A stretch of DNA of 64,000 nucleotides from Henricia sp. BOLD:AAB3569 (lineage: Eukaryota; Echinodermata; Asteroidea; Spinulosida; Echinasteridae), in the NCBI GenBank assembly GCA_037783545.1, contig JBBELK010000308.1, forward strand, positions 2,108,001-2,172,000, written 5' to 3'. Shown here piece by piece: positions 46,142 to 56,479 of this stretch. Under the pieces are notes generated by a model that was given only the letters and a program-made list of their open reading frames with translations, was not told the DNA's origin and made no database searches. Both the position numbers and the translations under genes were made by a program. Numbering within the stretch: position 1 is the first letter of the stretch; every line of letters begins with the position of its first letter.

Positions 46142-47930
46142 TTCAATTTGCCTTTCACGCTCATTTTTCAAATGTAACCTGCAGCCATGCACATTCATAT
46201 ACGTGCTGCTGCAGAGGATTACTGTCTGTGAATGAAATATGAACAATTTTTGCATCTGCCGTAATTAAATTTGGAGCAAAATTACTTTGTAGACAACAAA
46301 ATATATCAGTGTAGGATTAATGCAGCTTTGCACAGATCAGGAAGTTGTAAAAATTGCCCCTTTTTTGCACAGGAATTTCTCCAAAAAGCTGCAGAGCAAA
46401 TCAGAAAGGTATATGCCGCATTTTCTGTTCAAATGTAACATATTTTCAGGGTGAGATAAAGTGCACAGACAATAAACCATCTTCAAAAACATAACACTAT
46501 ATATACTAGTCAGTGATTTTTCAAATCAGGGCAGTGATCATTCATCCTATAATTTCAGTCATGTATGTCAGAATGCTCAGAAAGGAAGACACATATAATG
46601 CAATACATGTACATTTTCTATTGTTGCAATGGTGTAAGAGCTGAACCCCCCCCCCCCCCCCCCAATCTGCCTCTTTATGGGTCCATAATATTGGAACAGT
46701 GGAAACAAATATTTGAGGGGCCCTTGAAATGGTATTAAAAAAATCAAGCTTTTGAATTTGTATGTTCATGAGCAAAGTTATGACATCACATCAGGCAAAC
46801 ACAGGATCACTCTAAACTCTGCACAAAATATTGCACCATGCATTTTCTCCAACTTTGATGAAACTTTTGTAACCCATGCATGGCTGCATCATTTGAGTTT
46901 GTTTTACATGTTGCTTGTAAAAAAAATGGAAATAAAAAACGCAGCACTAGTTTGCCACAACTCCAGTTTGAATTCATGTTTTTCTATACTTTCTCTTAGT
47001 TTTTGTAAACAAATTGTTGAAAGTTGAAAATGTTGTCTTTTATTCATTTAAAAATGGAATAAACATCACCAATGTTTGTATATAAACAAAAAGCTAATGG
47101 CTTTTAAAACAGGGTGCAATTTGCTTTGCAAATTTGTTAAAGGTGGTAATGTGGAGCACCCTGTCAAGCTATAAAAGAATAATATTGATAAAATGCCTGG
47201 TAGAAATTTCAGCAAATGATGCATGCAGGCAGTACTACTTCAGAAAACCTAAAAAAATACATGTATGGTTTTTGTGTTGAATACTTGTGTTGAAATACTT
47301 TAGTTGGCAATTTTTTCCACAAATGTACAATTACACGGGAAAAATTATGTGATGTTTAAAAGTTTGTTATTGTTATCTACACTTTTCAGAGTCGGGTTTT
47401 TCTTATGGGTAACTGCAATAGAAACTGCAGTATATATGGGCCTTTTTTTGCCTATTGTGTATAGAGCCTAAATTTCCTGGCCCACATGTACTACTAGAGG
47501 ATTTTGTACTAAAGTGGCCATATATTAGTCAACAAATTTAGTACACCTGCTTTTGTTGGAACTAATAACTGGCTTTATTTTACCATGTAAATTTTTCTTA
47601 AATACGTGCAATAAAATACACGAAGTGTCTTTATTTTACTAAATTCTGACCTCTTGACCTTAAAAATAGCTATTTTTAAGGTAAAGAGGTCAGAATTTAG
47701 TAGATAAGATTTGTTTCTTTAAAATGAAGTGCACTGATTTGATGGGAAAAACCTGAAATTATAAGTGAGAAAATTTGAGCACGGCAGGATGAAGAAGTGT
47801 TTCCGCACAAAATCTTTTTTTTCTCACTCCTATATATATATTTTTTTCTCTTCAAATCTGCACGTACAGATGCTTGATGAGTAATTTTGAAGACAAAATC
47901 TGATCAACTTCTCAACTCTTTCCAACTATA
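46142..47930. other. No gene identified; interior of the 6.3-kb element
   Basis: AT-rich non-coding DNA. Contains a C-run at 46647-46663, a dispersed repeat at 46770-47010 (see 20150-20480), and a near-perfect hairpin at 47636-47703 (ACTAAATTCTGACCTCTT and inverse, about 30-bp arms). Confidence 0.6.
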
Positions 47931-47933
47931 CAA

Positions 47934-48036
47934 ACATACAGTATACACCTGCATGCGTGGCTATAGCCACGCATGCAGGTGTATACTGTATGCGTGGCTA
48001 TAGCCACGCATGCAGGTGTATACTGTATGTTTGTTC
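47934..48036. repeat. Compound palindrome cluster near the right end of the 6.3-kb element
   Basis: CAAACATACAGTATACACCT leads into GCATGCGTGGC-TATA-GCCACGCATGC, then AGGTGTATACTG and a second GCGTGGC-TATA-GCCACGCATGC, closing with the inverse of the start. The whole 100 bp is one palindrome and also contains a direct repeat of about 40 bp. It could form a stem or cruciform. Confidence 0.9.
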
Positions 48037-48479
48037 GTTTCACAATGCACAGCGCATAGCCAGCATAGGAGGCCGATATGTACACATTATAATATTATAA
48101 TGACTATGCGATGTATTGCGCGGACAATTTTCGAGAATCGATTCCCGACCGTCGATTATTCGGCGCGCATCACACACATGATTGATAAGCGCTGCGTCCA
48201 ATCAGACTAGGTGGGCGGAGCTATAGTTCCCTGAGATTTCTCAGGGAACTGGAGGTTAAGTTCTGGACTATATTATGCGCTGTCCAAATCATATCGATAT
48301 TCCGCCCTCTATAGTCGGCCGTGCTGCGATCCAATATCGCAATAATATAGTCCAGAATCTGGACTAGTAGCAACGGCGCGGGTGATCCTCCGATTTGCAG
48401 CAGACTGGCGTAATTGACTCGAGTAGGCCTAGTACTAGTAATCGCGAATTTGTTTGCTTCATAAAAAATGTTTTTTTAA

Positions 48480-48660
48480 AATCAAAATCTTAGGTGATGT
48501 ATATTACAATTGACTGGTGTTCTGTTATTCTTGCTAAAAACACAAGTTGATATACAATTTTTGACTATTATTTAACCCATTTTTATAAAGCAAACAAATT
48601 TTGGATTAAGCAATTTATTTTGCAAAACATTATGAAATTGGCCCCAGGGTTCTTTAATTT
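48480..48660. repeat. Partial copy of the 33575-33830 repeat family
   Basis: GACTGGTGTTCTG, ATTTTTATAAAGCAAACAAA and TATGAAATTGGCCCCAGG match the family in inverse order. It lies 110 bp outside the right end of the 6.3-kb element. Confidence 0.5.
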
Positions 48661-49680
48661 TCTATTGTATGTCAGAGTTCCTATTTGCATAGGTATGCAG
48701 AGGTGTTGAGGTAGTTTAAGGAAGGCGGGAAGGTCACTTGACTGTTTTCGACTACACGCATCGGACAGCCCAATTTTTTCTTCCGCGGAAATGTCTGAAT
48801 GAAATGTTAAGTTCACTTGATATCCCGAAAGAAGATTCGCTAGGGCTGTTCAACGTACAGCAACAGCAACTTTGATGGGGCTAGTTGATCCGGCAACTGG
48901 ATAAAGCCATGGTCAACTACTGAATTTTTGCCGTTTTCACGGAACAACACATCGGTACTACCCATGTACCGCGTATAAGCTGCGTGGGACAAGAGAAGCG
49001 AGCGGAGAAGTGCTAGGCTACATGCACACTGAGTTAAGTACGCAGAACAAAGAAACAGATTAGATAAAAGAAATTTTGTGCTGATTCAATTACGGTAAAA
49101 TGGAACTAAATATCCAGTATAAAATTTGTTTTACGTCTTGGACGAATATGTTGAATTTCTTAATAAATCGGCAATACACATTGCAGAGAAGAATTAAGCT
49201 GCTACATGTATATATAATAGGGGATCTCAACATTCCAGATATTCAGCTTTTAAACATGGTTAATGGTGCACTACATGTTTTGGTCACAATTAGTTCGCGA
49301 TTATGGCGACAAAGAAAGGGCCGAGATAAGCTGTAGTGGTAAGAATTGGGAAAATGACCATGAAAGTTATTCTTTAAAATAACTAATCAAACTTGCCGGT
49401 GGGTGCAGAGTTGATGGAGGAACACTAATTGGCAGTGTGAAACATTTTCTTAGAAAACACTTAGAAAAGTTTCAATCAGTCTCATATGTTTTGTACACGA
49501 GGTTTTTCCGTTGATGTTTCAAAAAAATCATGATACTGGTTACTATGCCACTAATTTTGAGCAGTTTTAGTCCTTTATCGTTTTCTATGTATAACGCAAA
49601 AACGAAGCCGGTTGTAGTGATATTTGTTTGGCGTATGGCCCCTGGAGGGAATACATAAACGCTGAGAAATCAACTCCGGT
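48661..49680. other. No gene identified
   Basis: Mixed-composition spacer with short open frames only; no splice-supported exon and no paired repeat found. Confidence 0.4.
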
Positions 49681-49687
49681 TTTAAAC

Positions 49688-49698
49688 AAGATGGCGGC
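49688..49698 (+). promoter_or_regulatory. YY1-like initiator AAGATGGCGGC
   Basis: Same motif as at the POLR1F promoter, here on the plus strand and followed by a short frame ending at TGA (ATGGCGGCGCCCAG...), then a donor-like AAG|GTAAAC at 49743. It suggests the 5' end of a plus-strand transcript with a 16-codon upstream frame. Confidence 0.35.
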
Positions 49699-49954
49699 GC
49701 CCAGTAGTCCAGTTACGCACGCAGTTCTGCTAAAACGTTGAAGGTAAACTATAAAGGTTAGGTTATTCAAATTTGCCCCAGTTCAGTTCTTTTGAGTATG
49801 AATTTGGCTGGTCGAGCCCATCATTGTCCAGATTTAAAACATACATTGAATTCCATAGTAACAATTTAGCAATATATAATTAAGTACTTTGTTTGTATGT
49901 ACAACGGCACTGACTGTCATCTTAATCCTACATACTATTTTAATATTTCCACAG

Positions 49955-50136
49955 GTTTTCGTACCATCCATTCCAATGTGTAACATGGAGGATGAAGAGT
50001 CAAAACATGAGGTTTCACCAGGACTGGAATCATATGTTGAAGAGTTGCAGGAAACTAACACCAGCATAGAGAAGGGGTATCCCTTGCCATTGAAACATAT
50101 CACTGGCCTTCGTGTAAAGGTGTTTTATCGATACTG
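49955..50136 (+). CDS. Possible exon of an unrecognised plus-strand gene
   Basis: A good acceptor (pyrimidine-rich, CCACAG at 49949-49954) opens a frame with MCNMEDEESKHEVSPGLESY and VEELQETNTSIEKGYPLPLK, ending at TGA (50134-50136) or at donors GTGTAA/GTGTTT just before. The acidic, Pro-containing composition is protein-like. A phase-compatible terminal exon could be 55633-55799 (begins CAGLEMGRGDTIENILLPF, ends in TAA), 5.5 kb away across the minisatellite. Neither part is recognised; the pairing is a guess. Confidence 0.3.
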
Positions 50137-50449
50137 AAATGTTCTGACAATTGACAAACACCAACGCTTGACGTTATAGCTGCTAAATAGTTTATTGTGA
50201 GAAGGTAGAAGTAGTATGTTTAGGTAGAGAGGAAGATTCGCATGTTTCTGTATTCTATTGATATGTTGCCAATGAAATGTTAATCTTCCAATTCATTCTA
50301 TTTCCAAACTTTCCTGTTCTAGACAAGGTATTTGTATTCACACATGATTCAGAGTTGTTTAATACTGCAGGATTTGATCTGCAGCACGGCAATGACGCCT
50401 TATCATACATGTACATGTAGTTCTTTATATACATGTAATTAGCATATTC

Positions 50450-52230
50450 CCATTCCAGTATGGATCTATAGGGGTTGCAAATTCAGTGTAACCCCAAATG
50501 CCCACATGACATGTATTGGACAAGAATGGTCCGTATGACAGCTCTCGCATGTTCACATGACATGTTCGAGTTTGAAAGTGAGAAAACTGCATGTTCTTTC
50601 ATATGGTCACATGCGACATGCATAAACAATTTGTGTTGGTTCAGATAAGCTTGTGGTGAACTGAACAGAAAATCTACTTGGGACTAATATCACAACAGAA
50701 GTCGGTCCTTTTCTGTAGATTGAAAGTGAACCACATACAGGTACATGTACATGTACAGCAATTATTTGCCATATAAGGGCATATTTCTTCATTTCACAAG
50801 ATTCAGAGCTCTTAAACCACACCAATGTCTCATACGTTGCAAGTCATTGAGGCGTAACAGTAAACTTAATGCATAGTCTCACTTTACTGCTCTATAGCCC
50901 AACCCACATGGTGTTCTTTCACCTGCTCGCATGACAGATGTTTTGAAATTGATTACAACCCACATGTTCTTATTCGATTCATATGACATGCATTGACTAA
51001 GTGATTCATTGTGTTCTTGACATGTTCACACGACGGGCGGTTTGAATTAGATATTACAAATTCGCATGTTCTCTCATTTGGTTCACTGGACAAGCAATGA
51101 ATGAGTACATGTATGTATGGTTTTCTTCACATATATACGCAAGGCACATGTTCTATCATACGAATTATGTAACATGTATTGATACTTTGAAATTTGGATA
51201 TAGAACATGTATTGTAATATACATGATGTGCTTCAACATTGTTCAATGAGATTGCGTTCTCTCACAATGTTCACATGGCAGAATGTTGAAATTGATTACA
51301 AACCTGCTTGTCCTCTATCTCATGGGGTTCACATGATAGACCTATCCAGATTAAAATAATGATTCTTGATATGCTTTTTTCACAGTGTCACTGTCACGTA
51401 ACAAACGTGAGTTTAAATTGATTAATTAACCCGTATGTTACCTCATACGATTCACATGATAAACATTGAATGAGATTCGCTTGATGTTCTCACATGTTCT
51501 CATGGCAGATAATTTCAGTTCTGATAGTTAAAATCCGCATGGTGTTCTGTCAGGTGGTTAAAAGATGAATGTTTTGAATTCGTGCACTTAAAATCCACAT
51601 GGTGTTCGAATTCTACCAGGTGATTACAAGATGAATGATTTGAATTCTGATAGTTACAAATCCGCATGGTGTTCTATCAAGTGGTTAAAAGATTAAGATT
51701 TTGAATTTTGATAGTTATAAATCCGCATGGTGTTCTATCAAGTAGTACAAGATGAATGTTTTGAATTCGTGCACTTAAAATCCACATGGTGTTCGAATTC
51801 TACCAGGTGATTAAAAGATGAAAATTTTGAATTTTGATAGTTATAAATCCGCATGGTGTTCTATCAAGTGGTACAAGATGAATGTTTTGAATTCGTGCAC
51901 TTAAAATCCACATGGTGTTCGAATTCTACCAGGTGATTACAAGATGAATGATTTGAATTCTGATAGTTACAAATCCGCATGGTGTTCTATCAAGTGGTTA
52001 AAAGATGAATGATTTGAATTTTGATAGTTATAAATCCGCATGGTGTTCTATCAAATTGGTACAAGATGAATGTTTCGAATTTCTTACACTTACAAATCCG
52101 CATGGTATTCTATTACTAGTTGCAAGATGAATGTTTTGAATTCTGATAGTTATAAATCCGCGTGGTGTTCTATCAGGCGGTTACGAGATCTATGTATTGA
52201 ATTCTGATAGTTATAAATCCGCGTGGTGTT
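50450..52230. repeat. ~60-bp minisatellite, left part
   Basis: Unit resembles TCCGCATGGTGTTCTATCAA plus GTGGTTAAAAGATGAATG and TTTGAATTCTGATAGTTATA. Units are clear from about 51480 and degenerate leftward, where GCATGTTCTCTCATATGGTT-like words recur at similar spacing. A longer period of about 120 bp is seen where GTGCACTTAAAATCCACATG alternates. The array continues at 54396. Confidence 0.85.
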
Positions 52231-52231
52231 A

Positions 52232-54393
52232 CACTGCAAAAACGTTGAGTAAAAGTTTACTCAACATTTTACTCAACGTTGTCTAAGTATGTAATCGAGC
52301 AGTTGTTGAGTAATAAAATGTACAACCCTGTTGTCAATTATGTTTACACAATAGTTGATTAATTATGTTTACACAATAGTTGATTAATTAATTTAACCAA
52401 CAGTTGAGTAATTCTAGTACTCAACAGTTGCGTAATTCTACTACTCAACAGTTGGGTAATTCTACTACTCAACAGTTGGGTAATTCTACTACTCAACAGT
52501 TGGGTTTTGGTTTACTCATATGTTGAGCATTTCTATCTACGGAAGCGTGGAAGGGACATGATTAAAACATAAGTCATAGTTATGACTTGTAGCACAAGTC
52601 AAAATTATGACTTATAAGTCATAATTATGACTTAGCACAAGTCATCATGACTTACTTTTGTATTCATGCCCCGGTATCCAGTGAACAACTGTTTATAAAT
52701 TTGTTGTGTGCAGAATTTCTATGTATTGTTAAGTGATTTCAATTGAAAGGCTAGGGAATTTAGCTATAGTAAAATGGTTGGGTAACATTATTTTACATGT
52801 CATTTTGTGTAAAATGTGTGGTATTGTACCCTCTTGTTGGGTTTCGAACCTTTTACTATAAAAAATGTGCTGTTTAAGCACACTTTTACCCATTTCTTTA
52901 TCGGGCAATTTCACGCTGTGGTTGTTACCAAGGTCAAACGTCCTCCAAGTCGGTTCAGAGGACATGAAGACACATCTCACGGAGTTGAGGCTTGTTCGTG
53001 TAGTGAAAGACACTCCACTGGATGTAACACACCGGGCTGGGTTACGTTTGGGTGGGCTTGTACTACGTGTGAAAAAAGTTGTACTTTTTATCTTAAATAC
53101 ACTGCAAAAACTGTAAAACACCAGTGGGTCTTATATAGATACCAATCCTGGTGTTAAATTTATTCCAAATGTGGTATTAAAAGTAACACCTATGGTGTTA
53201 AATGTTAACACCATGCTTGGTATCTATATAAGACAACACCACTGGTGTTAATTTAACACCACCGTTTTTGCAGTGTAACTTTGCAATTTTCCGACGGATT
53301 TAAACCACAATTTTAGATCATGTAAACAAGGCCTGATAAATGTTATTGAGCGAGTTTTATCAGCTTTTTCATAGAGAGCAAGATTTAAAAGCCATACGCA
53401 AAACAAAAGTCAATTTGTACCTCTTTGTGCGAAACGATTGAGTGGTTTGCAAGCAGTAGGGGGGATCCTGCAGCTCGCACATTCTACCACTGTCTCCAGC
53501 AATGTATTATTAAATCAGGTCAAATAAAAATAGCGAATTCTGAAATTGATCTATTTTTGTCTGGCTTTTAAAATATCAGCCTCTTGGAAAAACCTGATTA
53601 AACTCGCTCAATAAAAATTATCAAGCATTGTTTACATGATATAAAAGTTTGGTTAAAATCCGTTGAAAATTACAAAATTATTCAAGATCAAAAGTAAGAC
53701 TTTTTGACACGTAATACGTCCAGTTGTCCAAGAGATTCGGTGACACCGTACCGTACTTATGTACGTATGCTAGATGTAATACGTGCATACACGCATGCAT
53801 ACGTTTGTTGTACGTATGCGTATACGTATTTTGTAACACGGCGACATGAAAATGGCCGCATGCATGTGCTTATCGCATGTCACATAATCTCTTCAAGTAC
53901 TGAACGTCTTTTTAATGCAAACATACCCTAAATAACGTGCCACAGTGTGCCCCAGTTATCCTATTTACCTATGAGTGTCCTCCACTGCCTGAACAAGCCC
54001 AACTGTTTAGGATTTTTCTTCATTTTCTCGGTATCGACTTCGACGATGTTTTAGCTCCATCATTACCAAGCACACGTATGCGCGCGCACATGACGTTTAA
54101 ATAACTGTTGGGTATTTTGTTACACAAATGTTGGCTAATTTTAACCACGTGGTCTATATTGCTCAACTGTTGTCAATTTCGTTTTCCCGCCGCTCACATT
54201 CAATCAACAAATGTGTAAGGAAACGCAGCTATCCAACTTTTTTATTCAACATCTCTTATTCAACGTTGGACAAAGACATTTGTTCAACATATGCGCAAAA
54301 TACGTAAACTTTCAGCATATGTTGCCTAAAACATTGTTCAACAACTGATTAAAGTAATTTAACCAACGGATTTTATACAACTTTTTTGCAGTG
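52232..54393. mobile_element. TA-flanked element with CACTGCAAAAA ends, 2.16 kb, inside the minisatellite
   Basis: Starts CACTGCAAAAACGTTG after TA and ends as the inverse of CACTGCAAAAAAGTTG before TA. Minisatellite units resume directly (TATCAGGCGGTTACAAG). The interior is non-coding: a TACTCAACAGTTG tandem repeat (52400-52510), a cluster of the palindrome AAGTCATAATTATGACTT (52560-52660), inverted GTTTACATGAT-type blocks (53320-53640) and a nested MITE. Superfamily is not certain. Confidence 0.8.
53100..53275. mobile_element. Nested 176-bp MITE with the same CACTGCAAAAA ends
   Basis: CACTGCAAAAACTGT on the left and ACCGTTTTTGCAGTG on the right, flanked by TA (53098-53099 and 53276-53277). 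Inner inverted pairs: CTTATATAGATACCA / TGGTATCTATATAAG and several TGGTGTTAA / TTAACACCA words. Confidence 0.88.
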
Positions 54394-54395
54394 TA

Positions 54396-55070
54396 TATCA
54401 GGCGGTTACAAGTTTAATGTTTTGAAATCATATACTTACATATCCGCATGGTCGCAAGATGGATGTTTTAAATTATTACACTAATAAATCCGAGTGGTAT
54501 TCTATGCAGGCGGTAACAAGATGAATCTTTTGTATTTTCTGATATTTATCAATTCGCATGATATGGTCACGTGTCATTCGTTATAATTACGTGAGTGATC
54601 CGTATGGTGTTGTCTCACATGGTCGCAGGAATACGCGTAAGTTTGAGGGTCGTATTTTGTGTGCTCTTGCATATAAATGCGAATTGTTTGCGATAAAATA
54701 TTTGGCTCAGATTTCAAATTATCATCGCGAATAGCTTAAAGGATTACAATTACAAAACTGTTGAAAGTTATAAACCCAAGACGCATGGTCGACAACATGA
54801 GTGATGGGTTCTCCAAGATGACAGATATTTGAGTTGGAGCTGGATAGTTACAAAGACGCATGGTATATACGCTGTTTTGCCCTTATGTCAGGTATTAGAG
54901 AGCGACGAGCCCGAAGTCCTATTACATGATCGCATGACAGATATAATATATAGGACTATATTCACCATGTTCACATATAAATTCGGCTTGACACCCATTG
55001 GTGTTGTCTTGCATGTATATGCTCGCATGGCAGATATCTTGGAAAGTTGTAATTCTGCATACTATCAGTA
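54396..55070. repeat. ~60-bp minisatellite, right part
   Basis: Continuation of the 50450-52230 array after the inserted element: TATCAGGCGGTTACAAG, TATCCGCATGGTCGCAAGATG, AATCCGAGTGGTATTCTATGC and degenerate later units to about 55070. Confidence 0.7.
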
Positions 55071-56479
55071 AAACTGTGCAATTAAACGATTAGCATAGAT
55101 CCTCAATATAGTGGGGATAGTTTCACAGAAAGCGAATGTGTGAAGGTACGGTTTTACTTGAAATATTGTTATATATTGACATTCATGGAATGATCCAGAG
55201 AAAGTATGTTTTTTTCTACCCCTTGCATTATGTATTATTTTAAATATACATATATTTCAAACGGCGAGTGAAGAGGTATTGATAGAGTCTTGTGTCCATA
55301 ACGACGCACAAATATGATCAAGTAATTACTGTCAATTTACTGGAACTTGCAGTATAGAATTTTACACCAACTAGGAAACGTTTTAGTGGTACCTCGTACG
55401 GTATGCATAATGTCCAAGGGACATCACAACTGCTTAACCATTATTTAAGTTAACACTTGCCATTAATTTCAGATACAAAAATTAATTATTCAGCAATAAA
55501 ATCAATGGTTCTACGGACTCATGTTCCCGTTCTTTGACCTTGAGGTGGGGAGCATTGTGTATTGAGCGTTGCTTGTCTTCGGAGTACGGTGCTCCCCAAA
55601 CAGTGTGTATATTTTGTTGTTTCTCTCCACAGGTTGCGCAGGGTTGGAAATGGGAAGGGGAGACACAATAGAAAATATTTTATTGCCGTTTGAGCGGGGC
55701 GAATTAGGAAATAACTCCCATATATACATATGTACATGTATGCAGCCTCCCCAGGCGATTTGGGATGAAAGGACGTCTGCCAAACATTCAAAGTTTTAAC
55801 CCTGATTCGAAAACATTAGTTTGTGCAGTCGATTATCATTTGAAGTGCAGCTAGGGTGCCGGCGCGTTTTAGGCAGCGGAACTGTGATGCTCAAGCTACA
55901 TATGTAGGTTCATACTTCTCCGCCGAACTCACTTGCCGCACACTTAATTGCCGCACACTCGCCGAGTGCAGTCGCCGCAGAGTTTTCACGCGACCATACA
56001 AATTCGCTTCAGTTTGCGCATAGTACGTATAGTCGTCAGAGCGCGCGCCCATATAAAAACGGGTGGAAACGGCCCGTCCGCTCAGATGCGGACTGACCGC
56101 GCACTGTTGAACTTGTTTGACCCTACTCGCCGCCGTTCCGCATGTCATGCATGTAGGTCGCCGAGCGAGTATGAATTGGCTATAGCTCAGCCATGCAGTT
56201 TCAACATTCGTGAGCCATACTGTCTTATATCTGTTCCCGGCTCCCGGTTAAATAGCCACAGTGATCCACTTTTTTTAGTATGGTTCCGTCGTAGAATAGC
56301 CAAATATGGGCTTCAAATCACGACGATGAGTCCAGGTTCAAGCACTGTATACAAAGACATTGCTCGACGAAGAAAAATCGCCTCTTCACGTCGTGACGTC
56401 GTCGTAGTAATTTACTAAAACTAGTAAAACTCGAAAACTAAAACTTTATCCAAAGCCCTCGTTCTGTACCGTTATACCC

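Larger units (their letters stand above)
42048..48366. mobile_element. Large inverted-repeat element with 9-bp duplication, 6.3 kb
   Basis: Flanked by a perfect duplication GTAGCAACG (42039-42047, 48367-48375). Terminal arms of about 122 bp (42048-42169 and 48245-48366) are inverse copies with only about five differences, starting TAGTCCAGATTCTGGAC; each arm contains the smaller inverted word ATAATATAGTCCAGA. The class best fits Mutator-like elements. No transposase is recognised, so it is probably non-autonomous. It contains a nested 2.0-kb element (42359-44377), a tandem duplication (44740-46140), a hAT-like MITE (45022-45365) and strong palindromes near its right end. It lies upstream of POLR1F. 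Confidence 0.88.

Noticed and set aside
42048-48366. Possible Polinton or other virus-like large element
   Set aside because: Target duplication is 9 bp and no capsid, polymerase, integrase or ATPase frame is recognisable; a Mutator-like DNA element fits better.
52816-53157. 113-codon open frame inside the 2.16-kb element
   Set aside because: It runs into the nested MITE end, overlaps other open frames on both strands, and shows no recognisable motif.
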